A stretch of 64,000 bases of DNA from Planoprotostelium fungivorum. Taxonomy: Eukaryota > Evosea > Variosea > Cavosteliida > Cavosteliaceae. The position numbers and the translations under genes were made by a program. The notes under the pieces are model-generated. The model had not been told where the DNA came from, did not search any database, and saw nothing but the letters and a program-made list of their open reading frames with translations. Shown piece by piece: positions 47,294 to 58,920 of the stretch (position 1 is the first letter of the stretch; each line of letters begins with the position of its first letter). The stretch covers positions 1-64,000 of the forward strand of contig MDYQ01000292.1 of NCBI GenBank assembly GCA_003024175.1, read 5' to 3'.

Positions 47294-48567
47294 TTATTTC
47301 TTCTCAATCTGCACGATTTCTCTTACATTCGATGCCCCGTCGTCGAGGTGCTTGACTCTCTCGCTCTTCAGCTCTCCTTCTCTGCTCAATTGATCGACAA
47401 ACTGTCTCACACTACCACCGATGCCTGTAACACTCTGTCAACATCCTTGACATCATCGATGATGAAGACGATCGTGAACGTGAACGTGGACATGAAGAAC
47501 TCACCAAAATAATATGTCTTTGCGGCGACGAACGTGATCGAGTCAAGCAAAATGGAGATGAAAGTGAAGGAGAGACGAAAGGATATGTCGTGCCATTGTC
47601 CGAGAGATGATCTCTGATGATGGAGATGATGCGTTGGTAGTAAGCTGGATTGTATAGAGTGTCGGATGTCAATATGACGTCGAACTTCAGGTCTTTCCAG
47701 TGTTTCTGTCTGATGTTCAGTCGATGATCGATCGATAATTGGTGATGATGATGATGAACACGAGGACATCTTCACGTTAAGAGCATTCCAATCTCCCGCC
47801 CAAAAAGTTGCCTTCGGGGTTGTATTCTCTTTTGAGTTGAGTTGTACGTTCGGTATGGTGATGCCGTTGATCACTTGCTCGTTCTGCACAAAGTCAGTAT
47901 TCGATCACACGCATGGCCGATGGCTTCACATAATCTTGAAAATGAACATGGGCTCCCTGTTTGAGCGCGTATAATCCTATATACCATCACCATCCGCAAC
48001 ATCATTATCGAAATGGCGAGATGTTATGACTTACGATGAGATTTTTAGATATCACACCTGGTAAACCGTGGCCACAACCGAGATCAAGGACCTTCTTTCC
48101 AGAAAATTCGAAATGAACATCTTTCAGATGGCGTATCAGATCTTCAGAGCACTCCCATAGTTTGAAGCCCCCTTCGTAAACTCCAGGTTTTAGATCTGAT
48201 GTCTTAAGGAGCTGAGAGATTCAGTTGACAGATCGCATGCAACACGTTTACCTCTTCCAATTCTCTCTCGCTAGAAGATGAGGCATCGACATCGATCATG
48301 AGTCTCCTCTTAACTTTGCGTATCACGCCACAGATGTCCACTTCCTCGATCAGCTCGGACGGAATCTGTATGAAGTTTAGAGTCCGAGTGAGGACAATCT
48401 CCCCTGACATTAATGGGTCCATTCGGTTTGATCTCTACAGCAGGTGCTCGATTGGCGACATCCTAATCTAGAGTGAGATGTTACCGACTGGAAGAGTTGA
48501 CACACTTCTTCATCGATCGGTTGATTGCCAGTCTCCTCCACTTGTTCAAAATCGAAGCTGAAGCTCA
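47294..48567 (-). CDS. METTL18: METTL18/HPM1-like protein-histidine N-methyltransferase
   Basis: The ATG at 48567 (MSFSFDFEQVEE) opens a frame that follows the HPM1/METTL18 order: LKPGVYEGGFKLWECSEDLI, then GKKVLDLGCGHGLPGV (SAM-binding motif I), GAHVHFQDYVK (the HFQDYN-type motif), VINGITIPNVQLN, ATFWAGDWNALN, FDVILTSDTLYNPAYY (motif with ETIYN-like core) and AAKTYYFGVGGSVRQFVD at the end. The enzyme methylates a histidine in ribosomal protein uL3 in yeast and humans, tuning ribosome assembly and elongation. Several short introns. TAA at 47294. It shares a divergent promoter of about 160 bp with the DZIP1-like gene. Confidence 0.9.
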
Positions 48568-48730
48568 TGTTAGTCGCGATGGCAGTCTGATGCGATGATA
48601 CGGATGTGATGTCCAGTCCAAAAATTTGAGCCCCTCTACACACACAACGGGTCAAACATTCAAAAATAGCGGGAAGCAGCATCACATGACAAACGCTGCC
48701 AAGTGAGTCTGACGATGTAATGAATGGAAC

Positions 48731-50663
48731 ATGAATCAAGGCAGACCAAAGTTATTGAATCTTGCCGGACCTGCTCGAGAGCCTACTCACGTATCATCGT
48801 CGCATTCTAATCATGCAACACGAACACAAACAGTTCACCGTGGGAGAAGATTCGCGCCCAGAACAAAAAGGATCGATTGGAGGTCCATCGTTGAGACCGA
48901 CGTAGAGGCTATTCATGAGACGGTGTGTTATGGACATCCATCATACTTCCTTCACGTTCCTCATATTAACCGAGGCCAGTTTGACGTAGATCAATTACAA
49001 AATTTATTAGAAAACATCACCTTCTCCAACATTGATTTCGAAGAGAGGTACGCCGATGCACAATTTCTCAAAGCTTTCCGCCTGGCCCAATTGTTGATCG
49101 AATATCTGCTTCAGGTGAAGACGTGAAAATGTGATCATGACGTTCAAAATATCCCAGGTGCAAAATTCTCTGTTGACGAAGGAACAGAGACAATTGTCAG
49201 AGAACAAGGAGATGGAGAGCCGAATGTTCTATTGGGAGAATCGGTGTCGTTCTTACGAACAGGCCCTGCGCGATGTGATCATCATGCGACATCATGCCGA
49301 TCGACTGACACCATCAAGGATAATTCGAATCAAATGGGAGGACCCAGCCGCTGCGACGTATGTAGGGAAGCCTTTGAAACGATCGAAGTCATGAACAACG
49401 AACTCCACGTCATAAAAGGCCTCTTGAAGAGTTCTCAAGCTCGCGAGGCCGAATTGCTCCAGAAGGTGATCCGAAATCTAACTTTGAACTCTCCTGAATG
49501 AGGACAGATCCAAGTGTTGCAAGAGAGAGAGAGGGAGCACCAGAGGAGAGAGTTGTGGTGGAGAGAAGAACAGAAGAAAGAGCAATCAAATTTGCTGTTA
49601 CAACAACTGTGGTACAAGGATGAATTGCAGCGGCTGAAAGATTGGATGAACCAAGAGTTAGCCCTGACGAGACAGATCGAGACGACGCGAGCACATATGG
49701 ACGCTCTGAACAAGAACAAGTGAGTTGAAAAGTGAAGAAATCATCTGATGTCACATCAGAATGATTCTGAGAGAAGAGATCAGAATGGAAGACGTTCTAG
49801 CCGCTTCAGATCTGAAGGCCGAGGTGATCGGCATCTCGACGGTTGTGATCGCCCGATGACTCACATGACGCAGGAACTGATGATCAAGGAACCTTCGCCA
49901 CCTCCTCAAGTTCGTCTAGTTCGACCGAAATCCATAGGGATACATTCAAAACCAGTCGATCTTGACACGGCATCATCCAACGTGATGAGAGAAGAGTATC
50001 CTGCAGAGACCACAGAGAGGAAACCAATGCTGGTTCTCTCCCAACCATCAGAAGGGTTTGAAGATGTACAGAAGGTGACTTGTGACGAGGCACGCCAGTG
50101 ACATCATCTAGTTGCAACCATCTTCTAGCAGGGGGCCCATCGTCGTTCAATCTAGACCGAGAGATTCTTCCAGCTCGGACTCTCCATCGATCTCCAGTGA
50201 CAGCGACAGCGAGGTGAGGTTCTACATCCGTCTGATCTCCATCACCCACATCTTCCACCAGAGTTCTGAAACGGAGAGTGACTCCGTTGTACACGTAGAG
50301 CCTCGAATGACTCAATCACTCAAGGCCAACGGATTAGATGTCGTGGAGATTGAAGAGATGCAGGAACTAGAGGATATGTCGTCATCATCTCAAACGGTGG
50401 AACATCCAAAGACATCAACCCTCCTGGATGATCGGAACACGAACAAACCTTTCTCTTACACAGAGACGAAGACACATTCGGCGCCACAAGAATCTCTCAA
50501 CTCGGTGTTGTCTTCTTTTCCACCAACAGTGGAGAGCGAGAAGATCGAAGTGACTGCCACCTGGGAAGACACGGAAGATACTACATCATCGGCCACCAGA
50601 AGAAGAGGTCCTCCACCCCGTCAACGACGTCCCTCCATGATGATGGTCGCCACCATCAAATGA
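48731..50663 (+). CDS. DZIP1: DZIP1/Iguana-like ciliary coiled-coil protein
   Basis: The ATG at 48731 leads to the Dzip-like N-terminal region: RTKRIDWRSIVETDVEAIHE, then VDQLQNLLENITFSNIDFEE and FLKAFRLAQLLIEYLLQ, matching the DVxxLQENLxxVTFC...LxRLAQLxIEYLL pattern of DZIP1/DZIP1L. Coiled coils follow (LTKEQRQLSENKEMESRMFY, VLQERERERHQR-like and LWWREEQKKEQSNLLLQQL). Where animals have a C2H2 finger there is only CDVCREAF followed by a spaced His, so the finger may be degenerate. The C-terminal third is Ser/Pro-rich and ends RRGPPPRQRRPSMMMVATIK. DZIP1 proteins act at the basal body and transition zone. Exon borders near 49270 and 49755 are provisional. TGA at 50663. Confidence 0.8.
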
Positions 50664-50827
50664 AGACGCTCTTGTCATGCCCTTCGAGTTATATCGTCAC
50701 ATCGAGAGTTCTAAAATCTGTTCTGTGTGATCAACTCTATAGATGAGCTCGAGGTCTTCAATCTGCTGTTGTCAGCGAACGACAAAACTAACATATTTTT
50801 GAAATGAAATAAATCGGGTGAACTAGC

Positions 50828-50867
50828 CAATTACAATTCCGAAAAGACCCGATCGCATGTTAAGACG
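50828..50867 (+). promoter_or_regulatory. Conserved 40-bp box just upstream of copy D ATG
   Basis: CAATTACAATTCCGAAAAGA followed by CCCGATCGCATGTTAAGACG, ending directly at the ATG. It matches the block before copy A at nearly every base, although the two genes are 21 kb apart and on opposite strands. Confidence 0.6.
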
Positions 50868-53800
50868 ATGATCCTTCGCACTCTCTGTCTCTCTCTCCTC
50901 TTATGCATCGCCATCGTCAGGTCTATAGACGAATGTGAGGTGTATGTGGACAGTCAGTCTGGCAGCGATGTCGCCACCTGCGGACAGAAGCAGCAACCGT
51001 GCAGAAGCATTCCATACAACAGCACGAACGTATGTGTATCATCTGGTCAGTATAGTGTCACAGATCGGCTACCCTCTGTAATGCGAGACTGGCAGCCAGA
51101 CGGAGGAACAGAGGTACAGATAATTTGGATGAACAACACAAGTTGATTACATACAGACTGAGCTCCCCCAAATCACCTGTCTAAATGATGTGGAGATCTC
51201 TTGTGACAGGCAACCTTCCTTAAACTGGAACCGTTTAGAGTTTAGGAAGTGTAACATGGAGGTGATAGAATGCAGACAGGTGTTCCTTCACAACATCCGT
51301 GTGATCCAATCTAACCTGGGGGTGAATTGGTTTCGTGTGATTGACGCTGATTGAAGCTCAGATCTATCCTACGAATGTGTCTGTCTCTTCCATAAATGGA
51401 TGCCTATTGAACGACACGATGCTCAGTGTCGCCATCACACCACCTCCCGTATCATCCGTCGAGAGCTCTTCAAGCTCTCTCACTCGGTTCATCGGCAATC
51501 ACCTGCTGGGATCTTCTTCTTTCATTTACAGAGACGAAACTTCCAACTCCCTCCAAGAAATCATCAACAACACGTACGAGTCCACCCCAACTTTCCATCA
51601 GAGACCCAATGCACCAACCATCTCCCTCATTTGGATCAGATCAACCGCTTCAGATGACAGTAAGCGCCGCCTCCTTCTAGAAGATAACGCTCTACCTTCT
51701 GTCACACTCATCACCAACACCCGCGACCTCCCAAACACGAGAATCGCAAAAAATCGATTTGACACATGTCAAGTTTACATGTATACCTCTGGACTATCCT
51801 ACTACGCTCATCTAGAACCAACGATCGAGGGTAACGTAATCACCTCACTGTTGGTGGAGAAGACCGGTATCTTGATGAATGCAACATCTCTGGTCGTCCG
51901 GTACAACATCATACAAAATATGAATGTAGCATCGGATGGAATTCCCCTCGCCATTCATCACAATGACATAATCTCATGTTCGATCATCGGGGTGGGTGAC
52001 ACATCATCTTCATCTTGTTTCACGATGGAACATATTTTTTCACATCGACGTGTTTTTATGATGACTGAATCGATTTCAGGAAGGTACTCTGCCGGTGGGT
52101 GTGAAAGACACCATCACAGACAACAACATGACGCTCCTCATCTATGAGATCATCAACCATCATCCCTTGGCGCTGGGTCACATGAACATCACACGAAACG
52201 TTCTCTCCAGAGCTGAAGTCGCCGTAGATTTCACATCCTACGCCGAGTTGTTTCTAGTTGATAACGTCTGGATGGGTCCTTCTGTGATATTTACCAAACA
52301 GCCTGCCCTACACATATCACAGATTCATCACTGTTCTCTCCACCTCAGCAACAGCAGTATGGATGGATATCCTGAGGGGGGCCTATGGATCAGCGAAGCA
52401 TTTTTATCCGAGGTACACGTCGAATCCTTGCGGTGAGTTACGAACTGGTCGATCAGATCCATATCATTTCGATGCGGACTTGGATGTCCTGCCCTGACGA
52501 TTGACTTTCTGCAGTGTGAGTGGTTCTGGCAGAGGAGGCGTCTTGATATTTGCCGAAAAATCTCACATCTACTTGGATTCGGTCACTCTGAGTGACAACG
52601 ACAGCCCAACTGTGGGTGGTGGCATCTCTATCCTGGATCGCAAATACAACAGCAACGATAGCTCTGTCATCATTCGCAACACAAGAATGATGAACAATCG
52701 ATCACCTCACGGTTCAGCAGTGTTCATATCTGCAGGATCGATCAAGGTGATGTAGATCAATATCATCTGATATCATCAGAGGACGTATCATTAACCCTTT
52801 CCAGATGGAGAATGTCAGCATCATCGTGGAAGATGACATCGATCAACCTCTCGTCGATCACTCTGTCGTCGTGCTCAATGGACGCTTCGTGCAGGAGGAT
52901 GTGTCGCTGTCGTGTGCAGAAGAGAGATACTTGGCATCATCCAACGCCTCTTCTTCTCTCGTGTGGAGCTGTAGACCGTGTGCTACTGGAACATACTTTC
53001 TGGGCAGAGGAGAAATGGTAGAGGATGTAGAGAAGGGCAACAAGTGCACGAGATGTCCAGAGAAGGGAGCGGAATGCGTGGATGGAAAGACACCCCAGGT
53101 GAGCCAACTCATCATCATCACAATTGTGTTCGTCAACTTTATGACCATCATCAATGATTCGTCATGATTGTTATCTTCATCATTTATGTTATTTCATCTG
53201 TTCCATCGCTGAACATGACTTGAGGCTAAACCCAACTATTGGTGTGGAAAGAACAGTTTACAACAGCTCATCTGTCACAACTGTCCCAGCGGCTACTGCA
53301 ACGAGACAGCTCATCTGTGGAACAGCTCATGCATCGGTCATCGCAGTGGCGAGCTGTGTGGCGGCTGTGCAGATGGCTACACACTTGGCTTTCTCACATC
53401 TGCTTGTCTGCCTGTCGATCACTGCAGACACGAGTGGATAGGACTGCTCTCTATCATCCCTTTCGTCTACGTGGCAGTGCTGCTGTTTGTGCCGATAGGA
53501 GACGGAGCAGTGTGGAAGTCGATGTCATACTTTGTACAGACGGTCCCACTCTTATGTAAGTATCATATCATTCGCATTTTGTGTTCATCGAAACTGAACA
53601 CAGCAGTAAAACAAGAGAGACAGAACAGCATCATCTCGATGTTCTCTTCTCTGTTCACTACGCCCACCAACATGGGCTCTTCTTCCCTTGGGTTCTGCAT
53701 TGGTCAGATGGACTACATTGAGAGAGAGTTCATATCTCTCTATGTCCCAGCTGGCACTGTCATCCTCTTCCTCTTCGGGTGTCTATGCATCCTATTGTAT

Positions 53801-54767
53801 CACAAGATGGGCTGTACAATGCCACGACGAAAGATTATGTTTCTGACACAAGCGCTGAACAAGAGAAGCATGCTGAGTCGATGTACAACAGGCCTGGTGA
53901 CAGGCTTCTTGCTGATGTACAGCGGACTGATAGCGTCATATCTGAAGCTGTACTTTTGCATAGAGGTGAGTGATGATAACAGAAGAACGAAGTAGGAGAC
54001 TGAGAGAAGACAGATAGAGCCGGGGAGATGGGTGATGTACAACGCAGGAACAGAGAGATGCGATCAGTGGTGGAGAACACCGTTTGTCTCAGTGGCATCT
54101 ATCCTGTTGCTACCTTTTCCTCTTCTTCTCCTCTTCATCAGGTTAGAAGACATCTCTGCTGTCATCATCTGTGACACAATACAGATCAAGACTGAGGGGA
54201 ACGGAAAGAGAGACAGGCAGAGATGTGCTCATCGTCTTAGACGGCTGCTACAGACAGTCTACAAAGTGAGCACAGACTGATCAACAGGTACAAGCAGAAG
54301 AGAGAGTGACATGAGAGCAGGTACTGGGAAAGTGTGTACATGGTGAGACGAGTAGTGATAGCAGTGGCATATGTGTTCATCACTGACGAGCAATGGTGAG
54401 TGTGTTATGCTAGACAGAGACTGACATGACACAGGTCAGCAACAGTGATGCGCTTTCTGCTTCTCACTGCTCTCTTTCTGCATCTCTTCTTCACACCTTT
54501 CATCACAGTTGCGGGACAAACGCTTGAAACGATGTGTCTTCTGTCTCTGTGCTTTCTGACGGTTCTGAACGGACAGCTGGAAGAGAGATATTCTCACGCC
54601 TTTCTGGTGATCTGTCAGCATCTCACATCAGATGGACTCACACACCACAGGTCATCATAGCCCTTCCATTTTTGGCCAGTTTGATCATTATGATCCACAA
54701 GCTATGGATGAAACGGAAGAAGAAGTATACACGGTACGAGCCTCTCGTTACTTCGGAAGAACTGTAG
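50868..54767 (+). CDS. Beta-helix / Cys-rich / seven-TM surface protein, copy D
   Basis: ATG at 50868, TAG at 54767. The signal peptide (MILRTLCLSLLLCIAIVRS) and entry motif match copy A nearly residue for residue. In the beta-helix part (51.3-52.75 kb) stretches such as GCLLNDT, LTRFIGNHLLGSSSF and LLLEDNA are kept, but most positions between them differ from copy A. The Cys-rich module runs from about 52.8 to 53.45 kb, followed by membrane segments near 53460, 53755 (VILFLFGCLCILLY), 53905 (TGLVTGFLLMYSGLIASYL), 54090 (VASILLLPFPLLLLFI), 54350, 54455-54570 and 54655. A 30-nt intron at 53966-53995 must be spliced, because unspliced it ends in an in-frame TAG. Closest in ectodomain to copy A. 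Confidence 0.8.
53966..53995 (+). other. Ultra-short (30 nt) intron in copy D
   Basis: Begins GTGAGTGATGATAACAG and ends AAGTAG, just after the FCIE codons. Read through, it gives a TAG stop at its last three bases; removed, the frame continues into the conserved RQIEPGRWVMYNAGTE segment. This supports splicing at an unusually small size. Confidence 0.7.
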
Positions 54768-55092
54768 CAACAGCCTTGTCTTGCATCTAAAATCATGTTT
54801 GGTCTATCACCATTCTCGTGGAAAGTAAAAAGAAAGAGATTTGGTGCATTTAATGTGACACGATTGGCTCATTGTAAATGATAAACAGTCGAGCCAATTG
54901 CGTGATCTCCTCTGTCTTTTCTTGTGATGGCCTCCACCACTTATTGTCCTGTTACTCAATATCTTCTCTCAACCTCTTCTCCACCATATGATCCCTCAAC
55001 AAGTCCAACTTTTCATCAACCAGAAACCCCAATCAAATGACAGAAACTTTTGTCGACAAGAGCTAATTCACATTTTACAAAGGAGACATCGG
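54768..55092. other. Intergenic stretch between copies D and E
   Basis: Tail of copy D and upstream region of copy E, on the same strand. The 40-bp box found before A and D is not present before copy E. No coding region or RNA gene seen. Confidence 0.5.
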
Positions 55093-58000
55093 ATGATCGA
55101 ACGGCTTCTCTGTCTTTCTGTCCTCTTATACCTTGCTGCGTCTTCGGATGATTGTGAGGTCTATGTGGACAGTCAGGCAGGAACTGATCTCGCCCCGTGT
55201 GGAAATGTGACGAACCCCTGCAGAAGCATTCCACCGAATAGCACGAACGTGTGTCTATCTCCTGGTCAGTATAACGTCACAAATCGACTACCCTCTCAAA
55301 TGCGAGGACGGTTAGTGGGATTAGAAGCACAGGTGAGACTCTCCATAGAACGAGAATTAAGTAAACACAGATTCCACGAGTTACCTGTAACAACAAAGTG
55401 ACCGTCTCTTGTGAAAAGCAATCTTCTTTGAACTGGAATCTTTTAGACATCAGTGATTGTAATGTGCAAAAGGGATTCGAATGCAGAGAGGTCACACTAA
55501 ATTCTCTTCGATTCTTCAAGTCCAATCTGACTGTGAGATTTCAGCACCTGCGATCCGTGTATCAATCTCAACATCAGATCTTCGGTGAAGGCACCCCCAT
55601 CAATTCGACCGTCAGCGATTGTCTCTTCGACGATACCAACATGATTCTGATCCATTCCTCTCCCGAATCACCCGAAACGACGTCCATCGCCCCCTCCTTC
55701 TTCCGTTTCATCGGTAATCACCTCTTGGGCTCTTCCAAATTCTCGTTCGAAGACAACACCACGGGCGGCCAATCGTACCAAGAGTTCATCAACAACACGT
55801 GTCCCAACGCCCCGACCATCGTGGCGCAGATCACTCTCCACATCGCATGGACCGGTGCGTACGACCGAGAGAGCAGAACCAGACGCCACCTCCTCGTAGA
55901 AAATAACACGATGCCCGCCCTCTGGCTGCATCTCGACACTCCAAACACGCCGCAATTGAACATCACCGGAAATCATTTTGAATACTGCTACGTCATTTCC
56001 GTGGTCTCCTCTGAGAATGAGTACGAAAGCTCCTTGGTGTGGGTCGAGAGAAACACGATGACCGTCTTCACTTATACAAAGTCGGGCGCGCAAAGTTATG
56101 GACCGCTCGTGGTAAGACATAATCGCATGGACTCTGCACAAATCTTCTCCAATGGATTGAATGTCATCTTTCAACACAACATCTTGAGAGACTTTGGGGT
56201 GCACGAGGTGAAGTCGACTTCCATAGGTGATCGACTGATCGATACAGACTGGAGGGTACGTACCAGGACTAGATGACGTCATAACGGATAACACTATCAC
56301 CACCTTCGCGTACACGATCTTATTCTTCAATTCTCTCTTCATGGGTCCCGGTGCAGTGCAGATCCGACACAACTTCATTTCCTCGGCTGAAATATCGGTC
56401 TCTACAAGCTACGATATAGAGCTCAACATGGTTGATAACATTTGGACGGGCCCCAATGCTCATCAGACCTTCGCCTTACACGTCAGACAGTTACGCCGTT
56501 GTGTCTTCTCCATGGGAAACTTCAGCATGGACAACTACCGAGGAGGGATCAAGATCGCCAGCGCAGCGCAGTCCTCCATTTACATCCGATACGGCAGGTG
56601 AATTGAAGATCGAAATTTCATGTCGAATCGTTATAGACTCAACATTGCACAGCATCCGCAGTAGTGAGAAGGGAGGCATATCCATCTCTGTTGAGAATAC
56701 TTACGTCGACATTGCTTACGTCACCCTCTACAACAATACCAGCCCCACTGTAGGTGGTGCTATCTCCGTATCTGCATCAATAGAGGGTGTGATCGCGGTT
56801 AGAAACTGTAGTATGATCCACAATCGATCGCCTCACAGCTCTGCAGTATCTTTATCATCTGAAGAATTTACTACAGTGAGAATCGAATGCAATGAATGAA
56901 ATATTGATGATGACAGGTGAACAACGTCAGTATCATCGTACAAGATGACATCGATCAACCTCTCGTCGACCATTCTGTCTTCACTTTCAACGGTAATTAC
57001 CACTATGAGAACGTGTCGCTGTCTTGTGCAGAAGAGAGATACTTGGCTTCATCCAACGTCTCTTCTTCTCTCGTGTGGAGCTGTAGACCGTGTGCCACTG
57101 GAACGTACTTTCTGGGCAGAGGAGAATTAGTAGAGGATGTAGAGAGGGGCTACAAGTGCACGAGATGTCCAGAGAAGGGTGTGGAATGCGTGGATGGAAG
57201 GACACCCATAGTGAGACTCCGTCAAGCTTTTATTTCATGTCTAATTGCGTCTGATCATCATCTGACCATTACAGAGTGAGCCCAACTATTGGTGTGGCAA
57301 GAACGCTGTACAACAGCTCATGTGTCACAACTGTCCCAGCGGCTACTGCAACGAGAGTGCGCACTTGTGGAACAGCTCATGCATCGGTCATCGCAGCGGC
57401 GAGCTGTGCGGCGGCTGTGCAGATGGCTACACACTTGGCTTTCTCACATCTGCTTGTCTGCCTGTCGATCACTGCAGACACGAGTGGATCGCACTGCTCT
57501 CTATGGTGCCTGTCGTCTACGTGGCAGTGCTGCTGTTTGTGCCGATAGGAGATGGGTCGATGTGGAAGTCGATGTCATACTTTGTACAGACCGTGCCTCT
57601 TTTACGTGAGATTCTTTCTACTGAGAACCGTTTGTTTCTTTCATACATCCCTTATCTTCACCAAATAATGATGGAATTTACAGTGAAGCAAGAGAGACAG
57701 AACAGCATCATCACGATGTTCTCTTCTCTATTCACTACGCCTACCAACATGGGCTCATCTTCGCTTGGTTTCTGCATCGGTCAGATGGACTACACCGAGA
57801 GAGAGTTCATATCTCTCTATGTCCCAGCTGGCACCGTCATCCTCTTCCTCTTTGGGTGTCTATGCATCCTGTTGTATCACAAGATGGGCTGTACCATGCC
57901 ACGACGAAAGACCATCTTTCTGACAAAAGCACTGGACAAGAGAAGCATGCTGAGTCGATGTACAACAGGCCTTGTGACAGGTTTCTTGCTGATGTACAGC

Positions 58001-58869
58001 GGGCTGATAGCGTCATATCTGAAGCTGTACTTCTGTATAGAGGTGATGTCAACAGAAGAATGAAGTAGGAGACTGAGAGAAGACAGATAGAGCCAGGGCG
58101 ATGGGTGATGTACAATGCAGGAACAGAGAAATGTGATCAGTGGTGGAGAACAATTCTCATATCAGTGGCATCTATTCTTCTGTTACCGCTTCCTTTAGTA
58201 GTCATCTTTGTTAGGTGTGTTTATTCATTTTCTATCTTTCTTGACCTCACTGTCGGATTTCAGGCGAAGACTGAAAGGGACGGAAAGAGAGACAGGCAGA
58301 GATGTGCTCATGGTCTTAGACGGCTGCTACAGACAGTCTACAAAGTGAGCACAGTCTGAACAGAAGGTACAAGCAGAAGAGAGAGTGACGTGAGAGCAGG
58401 TACTGGGAAAGCGTGTACATGGCGAGACGAGTAGTGATAGCAGTGGCATATGTGTTCATCACTGACGAGCGATGGTGAGCACAATATAGAATCATGATGG
58501 AGACTGACATGAGACAGGTCAGCGACAGTGATGCGGTTTCTGCTTCTCACTGCTCTCTTTCTGCATCTCGTCTTCACACCGTTTGCCACAGCAGAAGGGC
58601 AGTGGATAGAGGCAATATGTCTTCTGTCTCTGTGCTGTCTGACAGTGCTGAACGGACAGCTGGAAAAGAGATACTCTCCCGTCCTTCTGGTGAAGTCGAA
58701 AAAAGGTCAAACAAGTTGGACTGAAGTAGTACAGGGCATCATCGCGTTACCGTTTGTGACGAGTCTGATCATCATCATCCACAAACTCTGGATGAAGCGA
58801 AAGAACAAGAGAGACGTCACACGATACGAGCCCCTCCATACTATGGAAGAATCTGTCATCGAAACATGA
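55093..58869 (+). CDS. Beta-helix / Cys-rich / seven-TM surface protein, copy E
   Basis: ATG at 55093 gives a diverged signal peptide (MIERLLCLSVLLYLAASSDD) and entry motif (CEVYVDSQAGTDLAPCG). The beta-helix (55.4-56.9 kb) is the most diverged of the complete copies. It resembles copy B more than A and D (NNTSPTVGGAI, FRFIGNHLLGSSKFSFEDNT). The Cys-rich module (56.9-57.5 kb) and membrane part (57.5-58.85 kb) are again close to the family: CRPCATGTYFLGRGE, CGGCADGYTLGF, TGLVTGFLLMYSGLIASYL, MRFLLLTALFLHLVFTPF, GIIALPFVTSLIIIIHKLW. A 26-nt intron at 58043-58068 is required to keep frame. The C-terminal tail (RNKRDVTRYEPLH, then EESVIET) is longer than in the other copies. TGA at 58869. Confidence 0.8.
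58043..58068 (+). other. Ultra-short (26 nt) intron in copy E
   Basis: GTGATGTCAACAGAAGAATG followed by AAGTAG. Its length is not a multiple of three and it contains a stop in the reading frame, so it must be removed for the FCIE codons to join the conserved ERRQIEPGRWVMYNAG segment. Confidence 0.7.
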
Positions 58870-58920
58870 TCATCACCATCACGATCCTCGTTTATCTTTA
58901 TCTTCCGATTCCACATATGT

